A DNA stretch of 46,883 nt from Euryarchaeota archaeon UBA605 (GCA_002504905.1 DATY01000004.1:1-46883); one strand, 5' to 3'. Positions 17,644-26,824 are shown, numbered from the stretch's first letter. Made by a program: numbers and translations. Notes: generated by a model not told the origin, from the letters alone.

Positions 17644-18495
17644 TTAAGACATCATTGCAGATGCTTTCTTAGCACCCATCCATGCTACAACACCGAAACC
17701 GATCTTGTTAATCATGTCAGCAATATTGTATAATATAGCCATAATCTCTTTTCCATCAGATCCAGCATCTACCATATCAGTTCCAACCAAGTAACCGAGT
17801 GGGTAAATGATCCATCCAACTAGAATGAATGTTCTTAGTGCGTTAGCGCTCCAAACTAATTCATCCTTGATTTTGCTGTTGTCTACACCTTTACCATCAT
17901 ACAATCCGAATGGAAGACCAGTTGCTACCATAATCATAGCCCAACCTACTCCACCTAGAATTAGTCCTAATGCTGCATCGATTTCTCCGATTTCTCCTAG
18001 ATATCCAAATGAAATCATGATTAATGCACCAACGAAACAGACTCCTGTGAATCCTAATCCTAGAACTTTGTTGTCTGTAATGGCGTCCTTACCTACTAGT
18101 GAAGGGAACTTGAGTGCCATCAGTGGAACTGTAATAATCCAGTCCATGTACCTGTAATCTGTACTTACTGCGCCTGTGTCAATGTATACTCCACGCATGT
18201 AGTAGTAGTGGAAAGCTGCAATTCCAACAATTAATGCTGAAATAGTCATTGTTGTTCTGTATTCAGGAGCAACGTTATTTCTCTCACTCATGAAGAAAAC
18301 AAAGGCTGCACCCATTGAAATGTATCCAATGAAGAATAGGAAGAAAGTTGCTCTTCCAAATGCATCTCCTGCATACTCTACTTCTGGGTCAATTGTCCCT
18401 GCTGTCACATTTTGTGCGAACATGATTGCTAGTAATGTTACACCAGCAAACATGGCATTCGTTCTTGTGCTAAATTTAGATAACTTACTATTCAT
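17644..18495 (-). CDS. Proteorhodopsin-like light-driven proton pump (DTK type)
   Basis: A 283-residue microbial rhodopsin with an N-terminal signal-like segment (residues 15-32) and seven helices. The retinal Schiff-base lysine is Lys264 (NIADMINKIGFG). Helix C reads YRYMDWIITVPLMALKF: Asp118 is the proton acceptor, Thr122 follows, and the donor position has Lys129 instead of the Glu of most proteorhodopsins, giving a DTK motif. His96 matches the counterion-stabilising His of proteorhodopsin. Met126 is at the spectral tuning site, where Leu or Met favour green light. Codons often end in C (Tyr TAC, Asp GAC), suggesting strong expression. A TATA-like box and an AGAGG ribosome binding site lie upstream. 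No retinal synthesis gene is in the window. Confidence 0.97.
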   Translation of the reverse strand: MNSKLSKFSTRTNAMFAGVTLLAIMFAQNVTAGTIDPEVEYAGDAFGRATFFLFFIGYISMGAAFVFFMSERNNVAPEYRTTMTISALIVGIAAFHYYYMRGVYIDTGAVSTDYRYMDWIITVPLMALKFPSLVGKDAITDNKVLGLGFTGVCFVGALIMISFGYLGEIGEIDAALGLILGGVGWAMIMVATGLPFGLYDGKGVDNSKIKDELVWSANALRTFILVGWIIYPLGYLVGTDMVDAGSDGKEIMAILYNIADMINKIGFGVVAWMGAKKASAMMS

Positions 18496-18503
18496 CTCAA
18501 GTT

Positions 18504-18540
18504 CCTCTAGAGTGGACGCCCACTACCAATTATTTAAGTC
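18504..18540 (-). promoter_or_regulatory. Rhodopsin promoter and ribosome binding site
   Basis: On the minus strand GACTTAAATAATTG (18540-18527) resembles an archaeal TATA box, and AGAGG (18508-18504) lies eight bases before the ATG. With the usual 25-26 base TATA-to-start distance, transcription would begin near 18508, leaving a short leader that just includes the AGAGG. The placement comes from sequence only. Confidence 0.55.
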
Positions 18541-18576
18541 AATGTTTTTTCATTCTGTGAAGATGGCCAAAAAACA

Positions 18577-19335
18577 CTAATTTCGGCCATTTCCACTAAC
18601 ATACTTCCGATAGCCAATTTTGGTATCAGCAGTCTCTTTTCCTTCTTCATTTTCAACAACAATATCTAATTTTTTAAGGTGCTGTTTTAGGTGTTCGTAT
18701 GCAGTTTTACCTTCTGCCTCTTTCCTGACTTTGGGTAATTTATTTCTACATACTAAGTAAGTTTCAGAAGAAGAACTTCTAGATGCTGTTGGTGCATACC
18801 TCTGCACACTGGAAAATCTCAATTTAGCCGCTTCAATTAATCCTTCAATCCCAACTCCTTGGAAAATTTTTGTCACAAAAGATCCTCCAGGACTTAACAT
18901 AGGCATTGCAGCATCCAAAACCATAGTTGATAATTCCAATGAAATTGCCTGATCAGTATCGTAACGTCCAGTCAATCTTGGAGAAATATCACTGATTACA
19001 CAATTTAGGTAATATCCTTCTATTTCTTCATTTATTTGTTCTACAGTTTTTGGATTTGTTATGTCGCCGATAATTATTGTTGCACCTTCAACAGGAGAAG
19101 TTGATAATAAGTCAACACCTATTACATATCCATCCTCACCTACTTCTTCAACTGCAACTTGAGTCCATCCGCCTGGATGACATCCAATATCAAGTACATA
19201 ATCTCCTTTTCTAATAATTTGAAACTTTTCTTGGATTTGCTTCAATTTGTATGCCGATCTGGCCCTGTAACCTTTGGATTTAGCTTGTCTCCTCCATGGA
19301 TCACGACGGTTTTCTTGGTACCAGCGCTTACTCAT
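18577..19335 (-). CDS. rlmE: 23S rRNA 2'-O-uridine methyltransferase RlmE (FtsJ)
   Basis: A 252-residue SAM-dependent 2'-O-methyltransferase of the RrmJ/FtsJ family. The SAM site is LDIGCHPGGW (48-57). The K-D-K-E catalytic tetrad is visible: Lys30 (ARSAYKL), Asp116 (ISDISP), Lys156 (FVTKIF) and the Glu of SSSETYLV. The N-terminal RWYQENRRDPWRRQAKSKG is the RNA-contact region. A 55-residue charged C-terminal extension (KTAYEHLKQHLKKLDIV, then an acidic stretch) goes beyond the bacterial enzyme and has no obvious TRAM domain. It lies upstream of the rhodopsin gene, but the rhodopsin has its own promoter-like site between them. Confidence 0.94.
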   Translation of the reverse strand: MSKRWYQENRRDPWRRQAKSKGYRARSAYKLKQIQEKFQIIRKGDYVLDIGCHPGGWTQVAVEEVGEDGYVIGVDLLSTSPVEGATIIIGDITNPKTVEQINEEIEGYYLNCVISDISPRLTGRYDTDQAISLELSTMVLDAAMPMLSPGGSFVTKIFQGVGIEGLIEAAKLRFSSVQRYAPTASRSSSSETYLVCRNKLPKVRKEAEGKTAYEHLKQHLKKLDIVVENEEGKETADTKIGYRKYVSGNGRN

Positions 19336-19391
19336 CAGTGAGGCTCGTCTAGCCTCTTGGTTATGAAGTGAAGCCGTTTAGGAGGATTCAG

Positions 19392-20315
19392 ATGGTAAGA
19401 AATTCTAGGTTTTGTGCAATCGTAGTTTTGCTATTATTGGTAATGACTTCATCCAATATTTCTGCAGAAGATGAAACTAATAATTGGTATATCGAAGGAG
19501 GAAATTCTGTTTTAATGGAACAATATACGGCCACCTGGTGTGATGTGTGTGCGGAAATAGATACATGGATAGGGGATTTTGCAGATAATCGCGGTTCTCG
19601 CTTGGTTAGAATCGCGTTACATGATCCAATAGCTGATCCTCTTGGAAACTCTATTTCATCTGAAAGATTATCAATTCATCCTGATAGTATGGAATTAGCA
19701 CCTTCTTTCTGGTTTGATAGTAATAATGAGATTAAAGGATTTGTAGATTCAGTTGATTTAGATAGAGCATTGCTTAACTCTGAAGGTGTCCGTGGATCTG
19801 ATACAATGATTTCTATTTTAGGGTCTGAGAGTATTAATGGTCAATCTATGGACCTAAAAATCAACCTATACGATTTCGAAATTTCTAATAATTCTCAGGT
19901 CAGTATATTCTTATTAGCAGAAATGAATATAGATAAATCTCAAGCGACTAATGGAATCACAAATCATGAAGATGTTAGTATTGGCTATGTAAATATGAAT
20001 TTAGAAATGAATTTTTCTGTTGGAGACGTTTCCTCCGAAACTAATTTCAATACTAGATTTTCTAATATTTCGATGACTAGAATTAATGAAGGGTTCGAAA
20101 TTAATCTTGATTTCTTCCTAGAAAATGAGGATTTTGAAGATCTTTCTATTGTTGTAGCACATGAAAAAACTATTGATGGCCAAAGGACTACACTCGGGGC
20201 TGTCTCATTATCTTTATCTGAATATGAAAATTCTAATGGAATCAGTATTTTTCTTCCTTTATTAGCTATATCTGCAGTCTCTAGTATCATTCTTTTCAAA
20301 GACCGATTTCTTTGA
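19392..20315 (+). CDS. Secreted thioredoxin-fold protein with C-terminal anchor
   Basis: A 307-residue extracytoplasmic redox protein. A signal peptide (MVRNSRFCAIVVLLLLVMTS, cleavage after SAE) is followed by a thioredoxin domain with active site TATWCDVCAEID and a cis-Pro candidate in LAPSFWFD. A beta-rich domain of about 160 residues follows, then a C-terminal helix (SIFLPLLAISAVSSIILF) with a short basic end, so the domains face outside. The start at 19392 is clear: GGAGG lies six bases before the ATG, although an ATG at 19368 is also in frame. Its stop overlaps the convergent epimerase gene by 20 bases. Together with the operon beyond it, it suggests thiol-disulfide chemistry outside the membrane. 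Confidence 0.85.
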   Translation: MVRNSRFCAIVVLLLLVMTSSNISAEDETNNWYIEGGNSVLMEQYTATWCDVCAEIDTWIGDFADNRGSRLVRIALHDPIADPLGNSISSERLSIHPDSMELAPSFWFDSNNEIKGFVDSVDLDRALLNSEGVRGSDTMISILGSESINGQSMDLKINLYDFEISNNSQVSIFLLAEMNIDKSQATNGITNHEDVSIGYVNMNLEMNFSVGDVSSETNFNTRFSNISMTRINEGFEINLDFFLENEDFEDLSIVVAHEKTIDGQRTTLGAVSLSLSEYENSNGISIFLPLLAISAVSSIILFKDRFL

Positions 20316-21237
20316 TTAATTCTTTGACCGTATATCTTATCGCATCTTCTGATTGCATTGTAGGATTGAAATTTGTTGCAAACAGTCGTTCGACATTAAG
20401 CGAGGTCTTTGGGACATCGCCAGCCCAACCTCTATCTCCTCCAGTATATTCAATCGACACATTATCTAGTCCACTTTCTTCAACTACAATCTCTGCAATT
20501 CTCCTTACAGAGCAAGTATCACCAGTTCCCAAATTGTACAAATTGACATTCTCGCTTGAATTATCAATTAAATGAATCATTGCTCTAACACAATCTTCTG
20601 CTGACATATACGATTTTTCTTGCAACCCATTTCCTAAGACTTCCAACCGATTAGGATTATTTTTCAATTTATGTATGAAATCAAAGATCACCCCATGCGT
20701 CCCTCTCGGTCCAACAATATTTGCGAATCTGTGAATCCAAGCCTCTCCTCCGAAAGTTCCACACCATGAACTGATTAATGCTTCAGAAGCCAATTTTGAT
20801 GCTCCATATAATGAAATTGGCAATATAGGTCCATATGTTTCAGGAGTAGGCATCACATTTGCTTCTCCATAGATGGCACTGGATGAGGAGAAAGAGATTC
20901 TTTTTACATTATTTTGCCGCATTGCTTCCAGTACATTGTAGGTTGCGACAGTACCTTGTTTAAGATCGGTATCAGTAACTTCAGTCCCTAATCTTATATC
21001 AGGGTTAGCCGCTAAATGATGAACCGTTTCTATTCCTTTCATTGCTTCTTTTACTGCTTCTAAATCGAGTAAATCCGCTCTAACAATCTCTACTTTATTA
21101 TTTTCTTTATGATGTTGTAAGAACTCTTCCCTTCCACTACTGAAATTATCTAATACTCTGACATTATTTCCTTTGGAAACTAAAGAATCTACTAAGTGTG
21201 ATCCAATGAAACCAGCGCCTCCAGTTACCAAATGCAT
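20296..21237 (-). CDS. NAD-dependent nucleotide-sugar epimerase/dehydratase (GalE-like)
   Basis: A 313-residue extended short-chain dehydrogenase. The NAD-binding motif VTGGAGFIGSHLVD is at the very start, DLLD and HLAANPDIR follow, and the catalytic pair is Ser/Tyr in SSSSAIYGEA with YGASKLASE (YxxxK). The C-terminal half carries substrate-binding phrases such as RFANIVGPRGTHGVI. The likely reaction is C4 epimerisation of a UDP-sugar for surface glycans or glycoproteins; exact specificity is unclear. It starts two bases after the VKOR stop, so it is the last gene of a three-gene operon with the membrane thioredoxin and VKOR. Confidence 0.9.
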   Translation of the reverse strand: MHLVTGGAGFIGSHLVDSLVSKGNNVRVLDNFSSGREEFLQHHKENNKVEIVRADLLDLEAVKEAMKGIETVHHLAANPDIRLGTEVTDTDLKQGTVATYNVLEAMRQNNVKRISFSSSSAIYGEANVMPTPETYGPILPISLYGASKLASEALISSWCGTFGGEAWIHRFANIVGPRGTHGVIFDFIHKLKNNPNRLEVLGNGLQEKSYMSAEDCVRAMIHLIDNSSENVNLYNLGTGDTCSVRRIAEIVVEESGLDNVSIEYTGGDRGWAGDVPKTSLNVERLFATNFNPTMQSEDAIRYTVKELIKEIGL

Positions 21238-21239
21238 AT

Positions 21240-21815
21240 TTATTCCTCGTTATCTGACCATTTACCCATATTTCTTCTTATTCTCAAGAAATAAATTGAA
21301 CCAACATATCCTATTAATGAAAGATGTGCTATTGTGCAAAATGGGCAAATATGAGGTGCGCCTTCAACTTGAGTTAGTTCAATAATTACTAATAAAGCGA
21401 CAAATGGTAATCCTGCCATCCCAGCCCACCAAGCGTAATTTAGATAATCTTCAGACCATTTTGCATACCTATCGAGATATAAGCACAAACTTAAGAAAAT
21501 CAGAATTGAAAAAGAAATAATTCCAAAGATTCCCCATGGTACTCCAAACAAGTTATTCCATTGAGGATCCCCAATTACCGAACCACACTGCACGATTCCC
21601 TCTGAAGAACAAAATGAGGTAGTTCCTTGGACTACCATTTTATTGTGAATAATATAAGTGTATGCGGATGAAATTATTCCTACCACTGCAAAGCTTAGAG
21701 ATGAAATCATTAGCATAGAAGTTTTTTTATCATTTTTTGCTATCATCAGATAACTACTAATTGCAAGACCTAAAATGAAAATTATCAAAACTGGATCAGT
21801 CAAAGCATCATTCAT
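21240..21815 (-). CDS. VKOR-family disulfide-generating membrane enzyme
   Basis: A 191-residue vitamin K epoxide reductase homologue. The four diagnostic cysteines are present: loop cysteines Cys69 and Cys77 (SFCSSEGIVQCGSV) and the active CPFC pair Cys157/Cys160 in the fourth helix. The helices are at about 8-26, 32-55, 92-112, 127-146 and 160-177, and GVPWGIFG is the conserved loop before helix 2. VKOR homologues oxidise a thioredoxin-like partner and pass electrons to quinone, replacing DsbB. Its start overlaps the end of the upstream thioredoxin-fold gene (ATGA), so that protein is the probable partner. Confidence 0.93.
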   Translation of the reverse strand: MNDALTDPVLIIFILGLAISSYLMIAKNDKKTSMLMISSLSFAVVGIISSAYTYIIHNKMVVQGTTSFCSSEGIVQCGSVIGDPQWNNLFGVPWGIFGIISFSILIFLSLCLYLDRYAKWSEDYLNYAWWAGMAGLPFVALLVIIELTQVEGAPHICPFCTIAHLSLIGYVGSIYFLRIRRNMGKWSDNEE

Positions 21816-22501
21816 TCGGAACCACCAACAAGTCTTTCCATAGCAGATTCAATATCTTCTTGTAAATTTTCATATTGATTCCATGCTACATATCCGTCTG
21901 GTTTCAATATAGCAATGAATGGGGTTCCAGTAACTTCCCAATCTTTCATTATACTACTACTTCCTTCAATATAATTCCAATTGTGTATTGTTCCCGGACG
22001 ATTCAAGCAATTATCTCTGCCACTGTTACATCCATCACCATCGTTTTCATCAGTTCCATAACTTGTTTTATCACGAAATGCTTCAACTTCCGCTCTGTCA
22101 CTGTTATGATTATTAATGGACAATTCAACAGTTACTGTGATAAATTCTACATTATCAGACCATTGAGAATATAATTCACTCATAGTCTCACCCTCAGTCC
22201 AACAATATGGGCAATCGGTATCGATGAATTGTACTAAAATCCACTCTCCTTCCTCTCCTTCTTCCCATTCATAGTCAAATGTATCAGATAATTTGAAATT
22301 TTGCCAATTAACACCATTGTAAGCATCAGCACTGAAATCAGGTGCAAGTTCACCTTCACTAGGGCCAATTGTAGCAGGTGGTGCAATTATCACCACTAAT
22401 AGCATTATTACAGTAAGGATTGAACCGAGAACGAATCCTGCAATAATCCTAACATCATCATCTCTACCTTTTTTCGCCGAGGTTTTCCTGCGTCTCGCCA
22501 T
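21812..22501 (-). CDS. Membrane-anchored thioredoxin-fold protein, probable VKOR partner
   Basis: A 229-residue protein with a basic N-terminus (MARRRKTSAKKGR), one membrane helix (about 19-41, signal anchor) and an extracellular thioredoxin domain. The active site is FIDTDCPYCWTE (Cys97, Cys100), a CPYC pair like that of glutaredoxin or DsbA-type enzymes, and the cis-Pro loop is TGTPFIAIL. A second Cys pair (Cys158, Cys165) lies in an acidic Asp/Gly-rich insertion. Coupling to the VKOR gene by a four-base overlap points to a DsbA-DsbB-like pair that makes disulfides in secreted proteins. It is divergent from the RND exporter at 22660. Confidence 0.9.
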   Translation of the reverse strand: MARRRKTSAKKGRDDDVRIIAGFVLGSILTVIMLLVVIIAPPATIGPSEGELAPDFSADAYNGVNWQNFKLSDTFDYEWEEGEEGEWILVQFIDTDCPYCWTEGETMSELYSQWSDNVEFITVTVELSINNHNSDRAEVEAFRDKTSYGTDENDGDGCNSGRDNCLNRPGTIHNWNYIEGSSSIMKDWEVTGTPFIAILKPDGYVAWNQYENLQEDIESAMERLVGGSE

Positions 22502-22659
22502 TATTATCGAACCTCGGACGCGCTCATTTACTTTCAGTAATTCGTATAGTTGCTCTGTATCATTAACAGTCCTTTGTGAAATCTAAATACAGTTTAATTC
22601 TCAATGTTTGTAATATTACTTGCGATTATTTCATTTGGTCTATATGAGAGCAGGCCTAT

Positions 22660-25600
22660 ATGGACGATGAGCGTGGAGCCTCTGATTCATCAATTGAAGT
22701 TGATGATGAAGTAGTCTTTTGGGAACGTTTCTTTGAAAGACTTGCTCCGTTTAGAGATTCAGCAATACGTAGCAAGAAAGTAGTTATGGAAAGCCCATTA
22801 GGTGATTTGTATAGAATTGGTGAAAGAGGAATAAATCATACTAGTGACTTGTTTAGTAGAACCGCAATAAGGACTGCTGAATTATCTTATTCGATGATTC
22901 TAAGGAGTCCCGGACTAATTGTAGCTATATTGATTCTAATTTCAGCACTGACAATAAGGCCTGCAATGAACTTCCAAGATCAAATTAATGGTGATGTTGA
23001 AATTTATCTACCTGATGGAGCTGATTCCACTGAATTACTATTAGATGTCCGAGAAGCACCCTGGGCTACTGATATTTTCATTTTGTATATACAAACTGAT
23101 AATGCTGCCTCCGGTAATGAAAGAGGTGATGAAAATATTACAGATGTAAATATTCTCAGCCAATTATCGTGGTTAGAAGGAGATGATAACAATAGAGGAG
23201 AAGGCGGATATCAGGATGGAATTGATACCTACAAGGATGACAGAGGTCGGAATGATGGAGTAATTTGGATTCTTTCCCCATCACAGATTATCAAGGAAGC
23301 AAATTCTTCCAGTTATAGATTTAGTTGCGCAGTTGAGAAATACGGCCTTCCTACTGGTCCAAATGATAATTGTGCAATTTCAAGTTCTAACCCCAATGAA
23401 GGTTATTCAATCCCTAGTGATCAAGAAAGAGTGGATAATTTAGTCGATCAAGCAGGCTCTCTGATGGAGTCCTTTGTCAGAGATACGAATGATGACGGTA
23501 TTTGGGATACGGGTGTAATTGTAATGGGTATCTTATTCGATATGGAAAATACTGAAATCCCTGCTGATCCTACTACTGGTTTGAAAGATCATAAGGCATT
23601 TATTGCTTATGCAAGTGAGTTGATTTATGAGCAGTCCGGTATTAATTGTGAACTTTGTCTAAGGACATATGATAATCCTACATCTACAATGGATAAGGAT
23701 AGACTCGAAGATATCCCCCAAAGGAAGGCTGTGACAATCACTGGACTGACTCCTGTGTTACACGATGTTTCAGATTCGATATATGATGAATTGGTGGATG
23801 TTATGTTGCCAATTAGTGGAGTTCTTGTATGTCTAGCAATGTTGATTCTTCACAGAAATCCGAAAGTAATAATTGTCGGTGGATTACCTATTGCTATGAG
23901 CTTGGCTATTACCTTTGGAATTACCGTTATTTTCGATATTATGCTGACTCCAATGATTATTTCTGCAGGACCTATTCTTGTGGGTCTAGGTGTAGATTAT
24001 GCTTTGCATTTGACAAATAGAATTGAAGAGAATAGAGTCGAATTAATTGAAGAAAAACTCGAAAAGGCTTGGATAGCTAATCGTGATGGATTTGATGCGG
24101 ACACAATTAATCCTTGGGACCCTGTAATTAGTTTGACAGCAACTGTTAGAGCTGCTTTAACAACTGGCAATGCAATTATGTTGTCTGCAATGACAACAAT
24201 CATTGGTTTCAGTGTTCTAACTTGGACCTTTTTGGTCCCTATTCAACCTATGAGAACAGTCGGTGTCACCCTTTTGATAGGTATTTTTGTTACATTTTTA
24301 CTTTCCATGATTATGGTTCCAGCATTGGTAGAGTTACTTCGATATCGTAAGGGTAAAACTCAGTTATTTGATAAGATGTGGGATAAAATTGGCGAAGTTC
24401 CAGTTAAGAATACTCTACTAGTAATATTAGTTGCACTATTTGTTACATTTTCAGGAGTACAAAAATTTACCGAAACTATGGGCCAACAAATCACTGCTGG
24501 TCCTGATGAGGTTCCTCCAAACCTAGAATCATATGAAACTTTACGAGAATATAGTGTGGTTTTCGAAGGTGGTCAAACAAATATGTTCATCATTAATGCA
24601 GAGGAGAGAGGACAAGTTAATGGAACAGCTCCAATTAGAGACTTGCCGATTTTAGATTCAATAGAAAGTTTACAAATTCTAGTTGATAATGTCCCAGAAA
24701 CTGAAACAATAAGTCTTGTTAATGTCCTAAAAGCTATACATGTGGATGTCAATATTTCTGGCTTAGAGATATACGATCAAAGCCTTTGGGATATCTTACA
24801 TGATGAGTGTTGGGATAAATCATCGGATCCATTTAGTCCCCAATGTTGGGCTTATTCAATTTCCAGCAGAGAAGATATGGTGAACATTGCTTTTGATACT
24901 TTATCTCCTGAAATCAGATCCATGTTAATGAATGAGGACACAGGAATTGGTGAGACAAAAACCTTAGTTTATGCTAATCAACCATATATTAACCTCGCAG
25001 ATGCAACACTTTTACGAAATGCAATTGATGAGATTTTAGAGGGTGAGGAAGAATGTATCAATGCTCTTAGATGTACTGCGATTAATGTTGAAGGCACATA
25101 CAATTCAATTTTAACAGGGGGATTGCCTGTTTCTATTGACATAAATGATGGAATTCATAAGGCACAAAGCCTGACTACAATTTGGACTATGTTTATCCTT
25201 TTAATTGCAATGGCATTCTTATTTAGGTCTCCTAGATTAGCTATATTCACTATGGCTGCAGTTGGTGCGGTTGTTCTTTGGCAACCCTTACTGATGAGAT
25301 TTGGTGGAGTAGGAGTAAACGTATTTACGGCTATGATTGGCACAATAGTATTCGGTATTGGTGTTGATGATTCTATACATATTGTTGATCGTATAAAGGA
25401 TGAAGGAGAAACACCAGCTGGAATTGTTAAGTCAGTTTCGAAAACAGGGCAAACAATATTCGAGACTACTGCTACTACATGTGCAGGTTTGTCTGCGGGA
25501 CTATTTGTTTCAATACCGGGTTTACAAAATTTCTTTGTTCTAATGATGGTATTATTAGTGTTGGCGTTGTTAACAAGTTCGATACTACTCCCTTCAATCA

Positions 25601-25722
25601 TAGTTCTTCAAAAAGAAGTTACATCTCGAATTTTAGGAAAAGGTCCTTGGTTAGATTTTGAAGAAAGTGGTTCATTAGAGAAGAGTTCAGTAATGGATGC
25701 CGTGACTGAATTTAATGGATAA
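22660..25722 (+). CDS. RND/MMPL-family membrane exporter (copy 2)
   Basis: A 1020-residue exporter of the same superfamily as the 12165 gene but only distantly alike. After a cytosolic N-terminus of about 75 residues come a membrane helix (IVAILILISALTI), a large extracellular domain with Asp-rich, possibly calcium-binding phrases (DTNDDGIWDTG), and a helix block with GLGVDYALHL near residue 442. The second half repeats the plan with GIGVDDSIHI near residue 899. The first ectodomain has several Cys residues (CELCLRTYDN among them). The substrate is unknown. It is a single-gene unit, divergent from the thioredoxin-VKOR operon. Confidence 0.92.
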   Translation: MDDERGASDSSIEVDDEVVFWERFFERLAPFRDSAIRSKKVVMESPLGDLYRIGERGINHTSDLFSRTAIRTAELSYSMILRSPGLIVAILILISALTIRPAMNFQDQINGDVEIYLPDGADSTELLLDVREAPWATDIFILYIQTDNAASGNERGDENITDVNILSQLSWLEGDDNNRGEGGYQDGIDTYKDDRGRNDGVIWILSPSQIIKEANSSSYRFSCAVEKYGLPTGPNDNCAISSSNPNEGYSIPSDQERVDNLVDQAGSLMESFVRDTNDDGIWDTGVIVMGILFDMENTEIPADPTTGLKDHKAFIAYASELIYEQSGINCELCLRTYDNPTSTMDKDRLEDIPQRKAVTITGLTPVLHDVSDSIYDELVDVMLPISGVLVCLAMLILHRNPKVIIVGGLPIAMSLAITFGITVIFDIMLTPMIISAGPILVGLGVDYALHLTNRIEENRVELIEEKLEKAWIANRDGFDADTINPWDPVISLTATVRAALTTGNAIMLSAMTTIIGFSVLTWTFLVPIQPMRTVGVTLLIGIFVTFLLSMIMVPALVELLRYRKGKTQLFDKMWDKIGEVPVKNTLLVILVALFVTFSGVQKFTETMGQQITAGPDEVPPNLESYETLREYSVVFEGGQTNMFIINAEERGQVNGTAPIRDLPILDSIESLQILVDNVPETETISLVNVLKAIHVDVNISGLEIYDQSLWDILHDECWDKSSDPFSPQCWAYSISSREDMVNIAFDTLSPEIRSMLMNEDTGIGETKTLVYANQPYINLADATLLRNAIDEILEGEEECINALRCTAINVEGTYNSILTGGLPVSIDINDGIHKAQSLTTIWTMFILLIAMAFLFRSPRLAIFTMAAVGAVVLWQPLLMRFGGVGVNVFTAMIGTIVFGIGVDDSIHIVDRIKDEGETPAGIVKSVSKTGQTIFETTATTCAGLSAGLFVSIPGLQNFFVLMMVLLVLALLTSSILLPSIIVLQKEVTSRILGKGPWLDFEESGSLEKSSVMDAVTEFNG

Positions 25723-25783
25723 CTGAACTTTGGATTTTTCATCTATAGGATAAATTATTCTACTGTGATGCTTTGGATAGAGT

Positions 25784-26824
25784 ATGGGGAAGAGTAGAGT
25801 TAGTGCATTAGCACTTTCTCTAATCATAGTATCTATGACTCTAAGTGGATGTATTTCTAATAATGAAAAATCTAGTGATGATGAAATCGATGAGGTTCCA
25901 GAATTAGTTTTACCGTATTTCGAGAAAGAAGATTATCGCTGCATTGATCATGATGGATATGATCGATGTTGGATAACTTATGTCCCTGAAAAAGTAAATG
26001 GAAGTGAACTAGTCCCTCTGATTATCGATTTACACGGTTGGAGCTTATCTGCATTTGAACAAAGAGAGGTCTCAGGTTTTGATGAGATTGCTGAAGAATA
26101 TGGGGCCATATTATTGAATCCAGAAGGACTTGCGTTGGGAGGAGATCCATCAACTGGAGGTAGTGAAGAATCATGGAACGCTGGTTGGTGTTGTGCTGAT
26201 GCGGTCGCTAATGATATAGATGATTTAGGATACCTAAATAGACTGATTGATATTGCAATTGAAATTCATCCTGTCGACCCAAATAGAGTATATGTGACCG
26301 GTTGGTCTAATGGTTGTGCAATGTCTTATTATCTTTCATTCCATTCTAGTGAGAAGATTGCGGCAATGGCTTGTATGGCTATGTACTTGTTGGCTGATAT
26401 TCCGGAAGAATATAATCCAATTCCGATGATGGAAATTCATGGAGTTCTTGACGATAATGTATGGTATGCATGGGGTTCCAGGCCAATAATATTCAATCCA
26501 GTGGCTTGGTTCGATAACTCAGCTTACCAAACTGGAGCTGTAGAAAATTTGTATGAAGTTGCAAAATACAATGATTGTGCAGGAAGTTTACCTGATCTAA
26601 ACGATGTTAATCCCCTATTCTCAATTCAAGGATTTACAGACTGCGAAAATGGCGCTGAAGTGCAATTGGTTAGTCTCTATGCTGGAACACATAATCCATA
26701 TGAGGAGGATTATGGAAGTCCCAGCGATTTCCCTCGATATGTGCCTGGTAATGGTGGGTTAATACCGACTACTCAGATTGCTTGGGATTTCATGAGCCAA
26801 TTTTCAAAGGTATCCGAAACATAA
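25784..26824 (+). CDS. Lipoprotein esterase, PHB-depolymerase/LpqC family
   Basis: A 346-residue secreted alpha/beta-hydrolase. The signal peptide ends in a lipobox MTLSGC, with Cys23 the likely lipid-attachment site. The fold opens with LVPLIIDLHGWSLSAFEQ (oxyanion HGW). The nucleophile elbow GWSNGC places Ser175. An Asp in HGVLDDNVW and the His in YAGTHNPYEE complete a plausible triad. The paired Cys in AGWCCADA, seen in related secreted esterases, suggests a disulfide. Such enzymes cut polyesters or feruloyl and acetyl esters on polysaccharides; the substrate is unknown. The stop lies 19 bases from that of the convergent nitroreductase. Confidence 0.87.
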   Translation: MGKSRVSALALSLIIVSMTLSGCISNNEKSSDDEIDEVPELVLPYFEKEDYRCIDHDGYDRCWITYVPEKVNGSELVPLIIDLHGWSLSAFEQREVSGFDEIAEEYGAILLNPEGLALGGDPSTGGSEESWNAGWCCADAVANDIDDLGYLNRLIDIAIEIHPVDPNRVYVTGWSNGCAMSYYLSFHSSEKIAAMACMAMYLLADIPEEYNPIPMMEIHGVLDDNVWYAWGSRPIIFNPVAWFDNSAYQTGAVENLYEVAKYNDCAGSLPDLNDVNPLFSIQGFTDCENGAEVQLVSLYAGTHNPYEEDYGSPSDFPRYVPGNGGLIPTTQIAWDFMSQFSKVSET

